NCBI GenBank assembly: GCA_017645985.1
Contig: JAGCNK010000122.1
Coordinates: 1-7,972, forward strand
Reading direction: 5' to 3'
Source: Bacteroidales bacterium
Lineage (GTDB): Bacteria; Bacteroidota; Bacteroidia; Bacteroidales; UBA3824
DNA: 7,972 nucleotides
The notes beneath the pieces are model-generated. The model made no database searches. It saw only the letters and a list, made by a program, of their open reading frames with translations, and had not been told where the DNA came from. This document shows positions 1-7,215 of the stretch, piece by piece (the stretch's first letter is position 1; the number at the start of each line of letters is the position of its first letter). The translations under genes were made by a program, and so were the position numbers.

Positions 1-1920
1 GATGCGAAGGTCGGCTTCGGCTTTGGCACGGTCGGCCTCGGCCTTGATGATCCGCTTACGGCTGTCGATTTCCGCCTGGCGGAGTTCCAACTCGGATTTG
101 ATATTCTTGCCGATTTCCAGGTCGTAAATGTTGACATCAAGCAGCTGGTATGCGCAGTATTTGTTGAGCTGCGATTCGGTGGCGCGTTCGGGATCGGTCT
201 TGATCTCGCGTTTCTCGTCCTCCTCGTTTATCATCTTCAGCACCTCGTGCGAAATAGGCGAAAGGTTTTTGAGAATGAACTCGTGGTCGTCGAACGATTC
301 GAGTTTTGTAACCACAGCCTCGTTGATACGTTTGCCAAGAATGTCGAGTCCGTAGCCTGCGAAAATAAGTTCCATCTTGCCACGGACAGTGATATTGATT
401 TTCGGCGTAATCTGCACGCCCGATTTGCACACAATAGTAAGGCAGTCTTTCACCTCCACCACCTGCGGTTTCAATGCCCAGGCAATAGCCTCGTCTAACG
501 AAGAGTATTTGCCCGAACGGATAATCTTGCCGGCGAGCACCATATCGAGAGTAAGACCCGCCTTGCGAGCCTTGCGGATGCTCTTGATAGTATCCAGCAC
601 CTTGCCGAACTCCAAGAAATGTTTCTTGACCATACGGCGGGTAATGCCTGTTTCGGTTTCGGTGGGTTCCAATTCGGTGGCAATCTTCATAGCCTGCACG
701 CAGTCGTAGATGTCGGCCTCGGGACGAGAGTACTCAATAAGGTCGTCCTTGTTGATTTCGTTGGCGAGACCGTTTTCGCGTACAAAGCGGAGCGATTTCA
801 CAAACTTCATAACGTCAGAGCCGGTGGTAACGTGGTAGCGCATAAGCTCGTTGAAGTTGAGCTGATCCGACAGACCATAAGCCTTGGCCTTGATGATGGC
901 AGAGATAAGGTTGTTCATCTGCTCGCCCGACACATTGTGAAGGATAAGGTCCTTGGGGTCGATAACGATGCCGCTGTTCTTAGCCTTGATAAGGTTTGAA
1001 ATCAGATTGTCGAAATCGTCGTCGGATATAGCGTAAAGGTCTGACTCTGAGAAATTGAGCCACAACTGTGCGTTGTGGGCGCGAATCATAGCGTTGGTGA
1101 AACGTGTGACATCGCGGTGATAGTTTTTGTAAAGGTTTTTGAGCAGCGTGGTGGTAATCTTGAAAGCGTCTTTGTACTCGTTGATATTCTGCACCTTGTT
1201 GATACGGTAGCTGCTTTCGTCGTCGAGAAAGATGCCTGCGCTGTTGGCACGAATCATAGCGTAGATAATCAGCTTCAGTCCCTCCTCGTCGATCTGATTG
1301 ATAAGGGGACGCTCCTCGATGTCGAGGCCCTCGTTTTTAGCCATAATGTCGAGACTCACAAGCTGGCTGAAATCCTTCTTGTCGTTGATATAGCGCAATG
1401 CTGTCTCGTAGCTGATTTTGAGGTCGGCATTAATCTGGTCGGCCCAGCTGCGGGCAAAGGTCTCCACATTCTGACGTATACGCTGGTCGCTTTTCGATTT
1501 GTCCTCGGGTTGCGAGCCGTCCACGTTGGGCTTGTTCTCATCAAAATTCTGATTCAAAATCTCAGCCACCTTGCGGAGCATTTCCAGAGAAAACGACATA
1601 TCCACCTGGTTTATAATATAGTAGCTATATATAAACAGTTCGATATTGGGTATTTTGGTACACTTGGCTATCTCGATAGCCTCCTTAAAATCGATACTGA
1701 TGGTATAGTCTTTGGCGCATTTCAACACAGCCAAAAACCTGCTGCGCTCTTTCTGCTCCATACCCTTCGCCTTTTTGAAATAAGGATTCCAGGTGCTGTA
1801 GCCCATATCGCGAACTTGTTTTGCAAACTGGTCTTTGTCGCTTGTAAGTTTATAAACCAAAAAGACTATGCCCGCTAAAACAACGAATGTTAATATCAAG
1901 ATTAAGGTATAACTACTCAT
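1..1920 (-). CDS. Flotillin-like FloA-family membrane protein with expanded helical repeats (3' end outside window)
   Basis: Reading leftward from the ATG at 1918-1920, the frame stays open for 640 codons to the window edge. Residues 4-23 form one hydrophobic segment, likely an inner-membrane anchor. Residues ~165-460 are helical repeats with a core like KAKxxGL (AKNEGL 194-199, RANSAGI 224-230, RAHNAQL 280-286, KAKNSGI 312-318, KAKAYGL 344-350, RENGL 381-385, KARKAGL 450-456), spaced mostly 31-38 residues. FloA (YqfA family, about 330 aa) has two such units 32 residues apart. Residues ~484-640 match the FloA SPFH/band-7 core: KPQVVEV, SGVQITPKINITVRGKM (500-516), DLEIGKNI (600-607), then the start of the Glu/Ala-rich coiled coil. 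FloA proteins form membrane-microdomain scaffolds. The usual GGAGEET motif reads AGYGLDI (521-527). The start is 13 nt after the SPOR gene stop. Family membership is strong; the specific function is unknown. Roughly 80-100 residues probably lie outside the window. Confidence 0.85.
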   Translation of the reverse strand, partial: MSSYTLILILTFVVLAGIVFLVYKLTSDKDQFAKQVRDMGYSTWNPYFKKAKGMEQKERSRFLAVLKCAKDYTISIDFKEAIEIAKCTKIPNIELFIYSYYIINQVDMSFSLEMLRKVAEILNQNFDENKPNVDGSQPEDKSKSDQRIRQNVETFARSWADQINADLKISYETALRYINDKKDFSQLVSLDIMAKNEGLDIEERPLINQIDEEGLKLIIYAMIRANSAGIFLDDESSYRINKVQNINEYKDAFKITTTLLKNLYKNYHRDVTRFTNAMIRAHNAQLWLNFSESDLYAISDDDFDNLISNLIKAKNSGIVIDPKDLILHNVSGEQMNNLISAIIKAKAYGLSDQLNFNELMRYHVTTGSDVMKFVKSLRFVRENGLANEINKDDLIEYSRPEADIYDCVQAMKIATELEPTETETGITRRMVKKHFLEFGKVLDTIKSIRKARKAGLTLDMVLAGKIIRSGKYSSLDEAIAWALKPQVVEVKDCLTIVCKSGVQITPKINITVRGKMELIFAGYGLDILGKRINEAVVTKLESFDDHEFILKNLSPISHEVLKMINEEDEKREIKTDPERATESQLNKYCAYQLLDVNIYDLEIGKNIKSELELRQAEIDSRKRIIKAEADRAKAEADLRI

Positions 1921-1933
1921 AAATTGTCAGAGA

Positions 1934-4549
1934 TTATTGTTTAACACCATTGATAAATGTTACCACATAAGATTCGGTATAGCCAAGTTTTACAAGTTCG
2001 GCTCTGAGCTTGTCGGCCTGAGCCCTTGTGTCGCAGTCGCCCACGGTGTATACTGTATATTCGCCGCTCTGCGATGTGTGTACGGCATACGATCTTTTGA
2101 GTTTTTCCATCTTGTTTTTGTTGTCCTTCGACAAAGCCGACTTGTAGGCACCGATCTGAACACGGTAGATAGTGCGGTTGGCTGCGGTCTGGGGATTGTT
2201 GCCCGAAACTGCGCCCACATTTTTTCCGCCCGACACTTTAATAATATAAGCATCTTCGTAGCCGCAAGCCTTCATAGTGGCGAGGTTGGCCTTGGCAATG
2301 CCCATATCGGTAGACACTCCTGTGTAATAGCGGTACAATCCGCCGTTGTTCTGGTCGTAATAAAGCTGGTTGACATTAAACGACGACTTGGTGAGCAGGG
2401 TGGGCACCGACGAAATCTGCACTGCGTATGCCGTACCCGAAATATTGCTGAGGGGCTGAGCGTCGGTAGTGCCAGAAGTCTGCGAAACCACCTGAACGGG
2501 GTTTGAAGTAGGCACGGGCTCAAACTGCTGCTGATATGCGCTGAGCTCCTTGAGTTCGCGCTGCACCTGCGACTGGTAGCCCTGCTGTTTTTCGGCAGAA
2601 GCCTTGGCTGTGGCAACGGGAGTTTTTTTGCCGTTGACAAAAGCTGCAAGAGTAGCCGACTTGTAACCACCGTTTTTGGCCATAGCCTGGGCGGCGAGTG
2701 CGGCGTCGTAAGTTTTGTAAGAACCAAGATAATAACGCATATATGTCTGATTCTTAAGTTTCTCAGCCACAAACACATTCACAGCGGGAAATTCCACAGG
2801 TTCGGGCATCTCTTTGTAAATGCCTGTCTCCACAGTAAACACTGTTCCGGCGGGATAAGTGTAAGGTTTGAGACGCTGGTCGTCGTTGGTGTAGTACCAA
2901 GTGCTGATGGCGGGAGCGTTTGAAGTAGAAACCGGCACTTTCACCTTGCCAGAAGTAGCTGTGGTGCTGGTGTTTGTGTTTTTGGGATTAGACGACGGTT
3001 TAGCCGTGTTATTGTTAGTGTTTTTGTTGCCCGAAGTGGTGTTGGCGTTATTGGTGGCGGGCTTTTGAGCTGTTTCTGACTTGCCGGCAGGTTTGTCGGC
3101 AGGCTTCTGAGTGTTGTCTGCCACAGTAGCAGCGGGCTTTTGAGCCGGTTTTTTGCCACCGTTGGTGTTAGAATCATCCTCGCCGCTCTCGTTGGGATCA
3201 AAACCTAGAGCCTCGCCGTTGTGACGCTCGGGAGCTGTGTTGGCTGCCACGGCCTTGTCGGCAGAAAGAGGCATTGCAAGATACGACGCAATAGCGTTTT
3301 CGAGATTGGCTATAGCCTGAAGTTTCAGCTCGTTGCCCTCGGAAAGAATAGTGTATTTCTCCACCTTGCTGTACTGCTTGGCTGCGCTTGTCTCGTAAGA
3401 TTTCGACAAGTTGAAAAGGTTCAAAGCCTGATCCTCGTAAGCCTTGGCAGTGGGATTGTCTTTGCGGATAGCGGGAATATATTTCTGATAAAGCTCAAAC
3501 AGAGCATTGTTGGTTTTAACATTCTGACTAACAGCATTTACAAGCGACGAGCACTCGTTAAGTTCATCCTCCTGGGCAAGCTGTTCGTAATACTCTTTTT
3601 CGGTAAGGGTGAGAGCCTCCGAAGCATACACACGCAGCGAATTGGCGTGGCTTCCGAGGTTAAACGCCTTGAGCATGTTCTGCGAAGCGGTCTGCTCGGC
3701 GTCGAACGACTTCTGCATAGCAGCCTTGTCGGCATCTGAAACCTTCAGGCTGTCGACAAACTGGTTGTAACGTATGCGGTAGATATTCTGGTCGTTGGCA
3801 AAATCGTAATGCTGAGGAGCACGCAGCACAGGCAGATCCTCTTTGGCTACATTGCCATTCGACGAAGGCGTAACATTGGGATTAGCCTGCTGAATATGAG
3901 GAGTATAGTCAACCGCGGGGTCGTTTTTGATGATAGCGAAAGCCAGTTCCTGTTCCTCCACAGCCTTAGAAAGCTTGTTGTACATCGAGCGGTAAATCTG
4001 CAGAGCGTTTTCGGTGTTGACCTGCTTTTTCTCCTTATCTACGAGGGCGTAAAGCTCGTCGGCCTGCTTAGCCAGATTGCTTGCCGCCTTGCCACGAGCC
4101 GACGAAGTGTCGGTGAGCTTGTTTTTCAGCTCCGAAGTGTAGATATCTTTGAACGTTGCGGCTGCTGTTTCAAACTGTTTCAAAGCCTCCAGTTCCTTGC
4201 TGGCAGCCTTGGCGCGGAGTTTGGCTATCTTTTTCACGGTTTTGGAGCTCTTGTCGCCTTCGCGCTCCAGGTCGTTGGCCTCGGTTTCGAGAGCCGCCTT
4301 CTCTATAAGGGCGTCCTCGCATTTGGTGCGAAGCTTCTCCGCCTTTTTGAGCTGTTTCAACTCTTTTTTGGTAAAGAGCGAGTCGTAATATGGCTGGGCG
4401 TTCAGTTTGAACGGACCTTGCAGAATGGATATGTTACTGGTATACAATACATTGTTAGGGGAAGTGATAGGCAATCTGTCAGCCGGTACAAATCCTACCG
4501 ACATCATTGCGGGTGCGGCTATTGCCAGAGCCAAATTTAAAATTTTCAT
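1934..4549 (-). CDS. Exported protein with three SPOR-like repeats
   Basis: This complete 871-residue protein has a hydrophobic N-terminus (about residues 1-20) resembling a signal peptide, so it is probably periplasmic. Residues ~55-210 and ~250-425 are two charged, helix-rich blocks, the first Lys/Glu-rich and coiled-coil-like. Residues ~431-545 are a Pro/Asn/Thr/Lys linker with repeated QKPA. Three SPOR-like repeats follow: ~567-641 (VFTVETGIYK, YMRYYLGSY, AFVNGKK), ~704-776 (YAVQISS, YRYYTG, GYEDAYIIKV) and ~793-869 (YRVQIGAYKS, YTVYTVGDCDT, GYTESYVVTFINGVKQ). SPOR domains of known function bind peptidoglycan glycan strands lacking stem peptides, often at the division site; these degenerate Bacteroidota-type repeats may not all bind. 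The start is supported by a consensus promoter with a leader of only about 25 nt. It is first in an operon with the flotillin-like gene. I do not recognise a named gene. Confidence 0.88.
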   Translation of the reverse strand: MKILNLALAIAAPAMMSVGFVPADRLPITSPNNVLYTSNISILQGPFKLNAQPYYDSLFTKKELKQLKKAEKLRTKCEDALIEKAALETEANDLEREGDKSSKTVKKIAKLRAKAASKELEALKQFETAAATFKDIYTSELKNKLTDTSSARGKAASNLAKQADELYALVDKEKKQVNTENALQIYRSMYNKLSKAVEEQELAFAIIKNDPAVDYTPHIQQANPNVTPSSNGNVAKEDLPVLRAPQHYDFANDQNIYRIRYNQFVDSLKVSDADKAAMQKSFDAEQTASQNMLKAFNLGSHANSLRVYASEALTLTEKEYYEQLAQEDELNECSSLVNAVSQNVKTNNALFELYQKYIPAIRKDNPTAKAYEDQALNLFNLSKSYETSAAKQYSKVEKYTILSEGNELKLQAIANLENAIASYLAMPLSADKAVAANTAPERHNGEALGFDPNESGEDDSNTNGGKKPAQKPAATVADNTQKPADKPAGKSETAQKPATNNANTTSGNKNTNNNTAKPSSNPKNTNTSTTATSGKVKVPVSTSNAPAISTWYYTNDDQRLKPYTYPAGTVFTVETGIYKEMPEPVEFPAVNVFVAEKLKNQTYMRYYLGSYKTYDAALAAQAMAKNGGYKSATLAAFVNGKKTPVATAKASAEKQQGYQSQVQRELKELSAYQQQFEPVPTSNPVQVVSQTSGTTDAQPLSNISGTAYAVQISSVPTLLTKSSFNVNQLYYDQNNGGLYRYYTGVSTDMGIAKANLATMKACGYEDAYIIKVSGGKNVGAVSGNNPQTAANRTIYRVQIGAYKSALSKDNKNKMEKLKRSYAVHTSQSGEYTVYTVGDCDTRAQADKLRAELVKLGYTESYVVTFINGVKQ

Positions 4550-4579
4550 CTCGGTCAGAAAAAATAATAGTTTCGATTA

Positions 4580-4610
4580 CAAATGTAATCTATATTTTGA
4601 TAATATCAAA
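4580..4610 (-). promoter_or_regulatory. Bacteroidota-type promoter of the SPOR/flotillin-like operon
   Basis: On the minus strand, TTTG (4607-4610) is followed after 19 bp by TACATTTG (4580-4587). This is an exact match to the Bacteroidota primary-sigma consensus TTTG-N19-21-TAnnTTTG. It predicts transcription starting near 4572-4575 and a leader of about 25 nt before the ATG at 4549. Confidence 0.75.
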
Positions 4611-4619
4611 ATTTTGATA
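4595..4619. promoter_or_regulatory. Three alternating TTTTGATA half-sites, possible operator
   Basis: TTTTGATA occurs at 4595-4602, inverted at 4604-4611 and again direct at 4612-4619. This makes a perfect 16-bp palindrome TATCAAAATTTTGATA (4604-4619) overlapping a 15-bp palindrome (4596-4610). The array covers the -33 element and part of the spacer of the operon promoter, where a repressor would sit. AT-richness raises the chance of coincidence, and no regulator gene is in the window. Confidence 0.4.
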
Positions 4620-4638
4620 AAATTTTTGTCTTTATTGC

Positions 4639-4669
4639 AAAAAAAAAGGTCGCTGCAGCAGCGACCTTT
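4639..4669 (-). terminator. Intrinsic terminator of tRNA-His
   Basis: A perfect 12-bp inverted repeat (4645-4656 with 4658-4669) contains GGTCGCTGC and its complement. Read on the minus strand, it ends in a run of nine T (4647-4639). It begins 7 nt after the tRNA 3' end, so it terminates the tRNA transcript before the SPOR operon promoter. The plus-strand reading lacks a long T run after the stem. Confidence 0.88.
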
Positions 4670-4676
4670 AAAAAAG

Positions 4677-4750
4677 TACCGAGGAAGAGATTCGAACCCA
4701 TGACCCTCGGATCCACAATCCGATGCTCTAACCAACTGAGCTACCTCGGC
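4677..4750 (-). tRNA. tRNA-His (GUG)
   Basis: The reverse complement folds as a cloverleaf. The acceptor is GCCGAGG with CCTCGGT, the D arm is GCTC/GAGC, the anticodon stem is TCGGA/TCCGA with loop TTGTGGA (anticodon GTG), and the T loop is TTCGAAT. CCA is not encoded. A G is encoded just before position 1 (4751), as expected for the extra G-1 of tRNA-His, but position 73 appears to be A rather than the usual C. The T stem (ATGGG/CTCTT) has a G-U pair and a U-U mismatch. It has its own promoter and terminator. Confidence 0.92.
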
Positions 4751-4765
4751 CAATTTTTTCGGGTG

Positions 4766-4798
4766 CAAAGTTAATGTGTTTAATCTATATCTTGCAAA
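4766..4798 (-). promoter_or_regulatory. Bacteroidota-type promoter of tRNA-His
   Basis: On the minus strand, TTTG (4795-4798) is followed after 21 bp by TAACTTTG (4766-4773), matching the TTTG / TAnnTTTG consensus. The -7 element ends about 15 nt before the mature tRNA 5' end, giving a very short precursor leader. Confidence 0.72.
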
Positions 4799-4928
4799 TT
4801 TTTTTGAAAAGATTTTTGCATTATTTTTCATTACGTTGATTAAAAGATTGTTACAAAAGGTAAAAAAGCAAAAACTGAGGTCGCCAAGGTTAATTATTCA
4901 TTTTTTTTGACGATTATAGGCGTATAAA

Positions 4929-4960
4929 TTTGACGATTTAAAGATTGAAACGTATTTTTG
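4929..4960 (+). promoter_or_regulatory. Bacteroidota-type promoter of the putative porin gene
   Basis: TTTG (4929-4932) is followed after 20 bp by TATTTTTG (4953-4960), matching the Bacteroidota consensus. It predicts a start near 4965-4968 and a leader of about 40 nt before the ATG at 5006. It is divergent from the tRNA-His promoter about 130 bp away. Confidence 0.68.
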
Positions 4961-4980
4961 CAAAAATTTTGCCGGCAAAA
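4955..4980. repeat. Two abutting palindromes at the porin transcription start
   Basis: TTTTTGCAAAAA (4955-4966), a perfect 12-bp palindrome, contains most of the -7 element. It is followed directly by the perfect 14-bp palindrome TTTTGCCGGCAAAA (4967-4980), which falls at the predicted start of the mRNA. Either could bind a regulator. The second could also form a small hairpin at the 5' end of the transcript, although its loop-closing geometry is poor. Confidence 0.45.
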
Positions 4981-5005
4981 ATCCGACATTCTGTAAGCAA
5001 CAATT

Positions 5006-6967
5006 ATGAAGATATTGACAAACATATATAAAATGTGTGCAGCATACAAGTGCATTCTGATGGTGGCCGCGCTGGTGCTTGTTTCGGGCGGAGCGCAGGC
5101 TCAGAGAGGCAAGAAAGACAAGGATAAGGACAAAGACAAAAAAGAGTACCCCTTGCGCGTAAACATCTGGACATTAGGCAAAGACCTTGGCCCGGTAGAT
5201 TACAGCCTTGAGGAGGACACATCGCTGCACCTGTTTCAGGTCTACGACAAAAACGACAAGAAAACCATCTCAACAACCAACCTCGGCAACCTGGGCTCGC
5301 CGTACATCTCAAACGTGTTTGACGACCGTCCCATCAACAAGTGGAACTCAATCATATTTTTCAACTCGCTCAACGACTTTTGGAACGTGCCCGAGCAGAC
5401 CAAGTATTACCAGGTGAACCATCCCTACACATGGCTCTACTACGTTACCGCACCGAAGTCACGAAAAGAGCAGATTGTGGACTTCACCCACACGCAGAGC
5501 GTCAACAGCCGATTAAACTGGGCGTTCAACCTCAAGCTCGACGGCAGCGCAGGACGTCTTTCGCACCAGCAGACACGACTGGTCTCGTTCGCGCCTAACA
5601 TCAGCTACAGAGGCAAGCACCTCAGCATTCACGCCTTTTATAAGTTCAACAAATTTCAGGTGCAGGAAAACGGCGGCATCATCGACACCCTCGACGTAAC
5701 CAACAAACGGTTCACCACCAAGATGGAAAAAAGCGACAGCTACTGGGGCTACCGTCACTGGGGACTCGTGGGCGAATATTCGATAGGCAGCACCGACTTT
5801 CAAATCATCAACGACAGCACCCGAAAAGAGATTTACACCCCCCGTCTGGCGTTTAACTACGTGTTTGACTACGAAAAACAGTTCCGCTCATACACCGACG
5901 AGGATATGGACTCATCCATATACAGGCAGTTTCTGAAAAACACTCCCACCACATACGACTCGATATTCTTCCGCCGTATAACCAACAAATTCCAACTCAA
6001 AGTATGCGAGGGACAGCTTCGCGGACTTTCGCCCGGACTGCGTGGAGCTATCGGTGTGGAACACGAGAAATACCACAGCCTCAACAACTATATCGAGAAC
6101 ACCTCGTCAAGCACATTGCAAAACACATTCTTTGAGGCGGGAATATTCAAAAACAAGTCGAAGAGCCTCTACCTCAGCGCCGATTTGAAACAGTACCTCA
6201 CCGGCGAAAAGTCGGGCGATATGGAAATCAACGGCAAATTAGGCTACAAGCTCTACAAACACGACAGCGACACCCTCAACGGATACGTTGACGCAAGAGT
6301 AGACTTTTACAACCTGGAACCCACATACTACGAACAGCACTATGCCGGCAACAACTTCAAGTGGGACAACCACTTCGACAAGAGCCAGATAATACGCATC
6401 GGCGCAGAGTTCGGCATTCCAAGATGGCATTTCAAAGTGTCGGCGTCGAACCACCTGCTCACCAACTACATATTCTTCAACCAAGACGCCGTGCCCGAGC
6501 AGTGCAACAAAGACTCGGTAATCACAGTGCAGACAGTGAGCGCCACCAAAGATTTCTTTATCTGGCACGTGAGGTTTGCCAACCGCCTTACATGGCAGCA
6601 CACCGACCACAACGAGATACTCAACCTGCCCACGCTGGCACTCTACCACGCCACATATTTCGAGTTTTTCCTCGTGCCCAGAGTGCTGCTGACACAGATC
6701 GGAGCTGAAGTAAGGTTCTCAACCGAATACGACTCGTACGGATATTGTCCCGCCACATCGGTATTCTACCGCAACGGACGTTACAAAACAGGAGAATATC
6801 CCGTAATCAACGCATTTGCCAACATCAAGATCAGAGGCGTGCTGATGTTTTTCAAATGGGAACACATCAACGACGGACGTTGGCAAGACTACTACGCCCC
6901 CGCCGACTGCTACCCGATTACCAATTTTCACTTCAAATTCGGAATTTTGTGGCGTTTTGGCGACTAA
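5006..6967 (+). CDS. Putative outer-membrane porin (Porin_10-like)
   Basis: A complete 653-residue protein. Residues 1-33 are a signal peptide: a basic start, a hydrophobic core at ~16-27 and a GAQAQ cleavage region. A short Lys/Asp-rich stretch follows (KKDKDKDKDKK, 36-46). The rest has many alternating hydrophobic/aromatic segments, as in a large beta barrel, and ends FHFKFGILWRFGD. The early segment LGNLGSPYISNVFDDRP (93-109) and the later YYQVNHPYTWLYYVTAP region resemble the Bacteroidota putative porin family Porin_10; this is recalled family knowledge, not a search. The likely role is an outer-membrane channel of unknown substrate. No SusC/TonB plug features or SusD partner are present. 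ATG 5006 was chosen because it fits the promoter; ATG 5033, nine codons later, would also leave an intact signal peptide. It is probably monocistronic. Confidence 0.75.
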   Translation: MKILTNIYKMCAAYKCILMVAALVLVSGGAQAQRGKKDKDKDKDKKEYPLRVNIWTLGKDLGPVDYSLEEDTSLHLFQVYDKNDKKTISTTNLGNLGSPYISNVFDDRPINKWNSIIFFNSLNDFWNVPEQTKYYQVNHPYTWLYYVTAPKSRKEQIVDFTHTQSVNSRLNWAFNLKLDGSAGRLSHQQTRLVSFAPNISYRGKHLSIHAFYKFNKFQVQENGGIIDTLDVTNKRFTTKMEKSDSYWGYRHWGLVGEYSIGSTDFQIINDSTRKEIYTPRLAFNYVFDYEKQFRSYTDEDMDSSIYRQFLKNTPTTYDSIFFRRITNKFQLKVCEGQLRGLSPGLRGAIGVEHEKYHSLNNYIENTSSSTLQNTFFEAGIFKNKSKSLYLSADLKQYLTGEKSGDMEINGKLGYKLYKHDSDTLNGYVDARVDFYNLEPTYYEQHYAGNNFKWDNHFDKSQIIRIGAEFGIPRWHFKVSASNHLLTNYIFFNQDAVPEQCNKDSVITVQTVSATKDFFIWHVRFANRLTWQHTDHNEILNLPTLALYHATYFEFFLVPRVLLTQIGAEVRFSTEYDSYGYCPATSVFYRNGRYKTGEYPVINAFANIKIRGVLMFFKWEHINDGRWQDYYAPADCYPITNFHFKFGILWRFGD

Positions 6968-7173
6968 TTTTACCACTGAAAATCAAGCACTTATTTCCAA
7001 ACATCAAAAATAATACGTTTTTTACTTAGGGTAACAGGCGTGTCACGTGTCATAAGAATGTAAACAAACTAAACAAAACTATTGATTGCATCTTACAAAC
7101 CGAACCGACACTTTAAGACCAAACTTACCTAAAACTGTTTTTTATTTTTTTGGATTTATTTATTTAACCTGAC

Positions 7174-7207
7174 AAAAACGAACCACTTGTACGGTTCGTT
7201 TTTTTTT
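7174..7207. terminator. Bidirectional terminator between the porin gene and pdxB
   Basis: An 11-bp stem pairs AAAAACGAACC (7174-7184) with GGTTCGTTTTT (7193-7203) around an 8-nt loop. On the plus strand it ends in nine T (7199-7207), serving the porin transcript about 200 nt past its stop. On the minus strand it ends in five T and lies just past the pdxB stop, so it can serve both convergent genes. Confidence 0.85.
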
Positions 7208-7215
7208 GTCGGTTA

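Noticed and set aside
1075..1878. 267-codon plus-strand ORF antisense to the flotillin-like gene
   Set aside because: The opposite frame encodes a recognisable FloA-family protein without a stop. The antisense product has no family features and lacks its own promoter.
3809..4540. 243-codon plus-strand ORF antisense to the SPOR gene, plus similar ones at 1937-2506 and 3221-3739
   Set aside because: They mirror the codon use of the 871-codon SPOR gene, whose product has coherent domains. Their own translations show no recognisable domain.
4641..4675. Terminator hairpin also acting on the plus strand
   Set aside because: On the plus strand the stem is followed by three T and then a run of A, so it lacks the U-tract needed, and no plus-strand gene ends there.
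4677..4750. tRNA-His as an attachment site for an integrated element
   Set aside because: No duplicate of the tRNA 3' end, integrase or mobile gene is visible on either side, and the neighbours look like core genes.
4577..4831. 84-codon minus-strand ORF spanning the tRNA
   Set aside because: Its AEVAQLVRASDCGSEGHGFESLPR stretch is the translation of the tRNA-His gene itself, a familiar type of false ORF, and it crosses the tRNA terminator.
6239..6649. 136-codon minus-strand ORF inside the porin gene
   Set aside because: It is a shadow of the porin frame, which has a signal peptide, barrel-like strands and a promoter.
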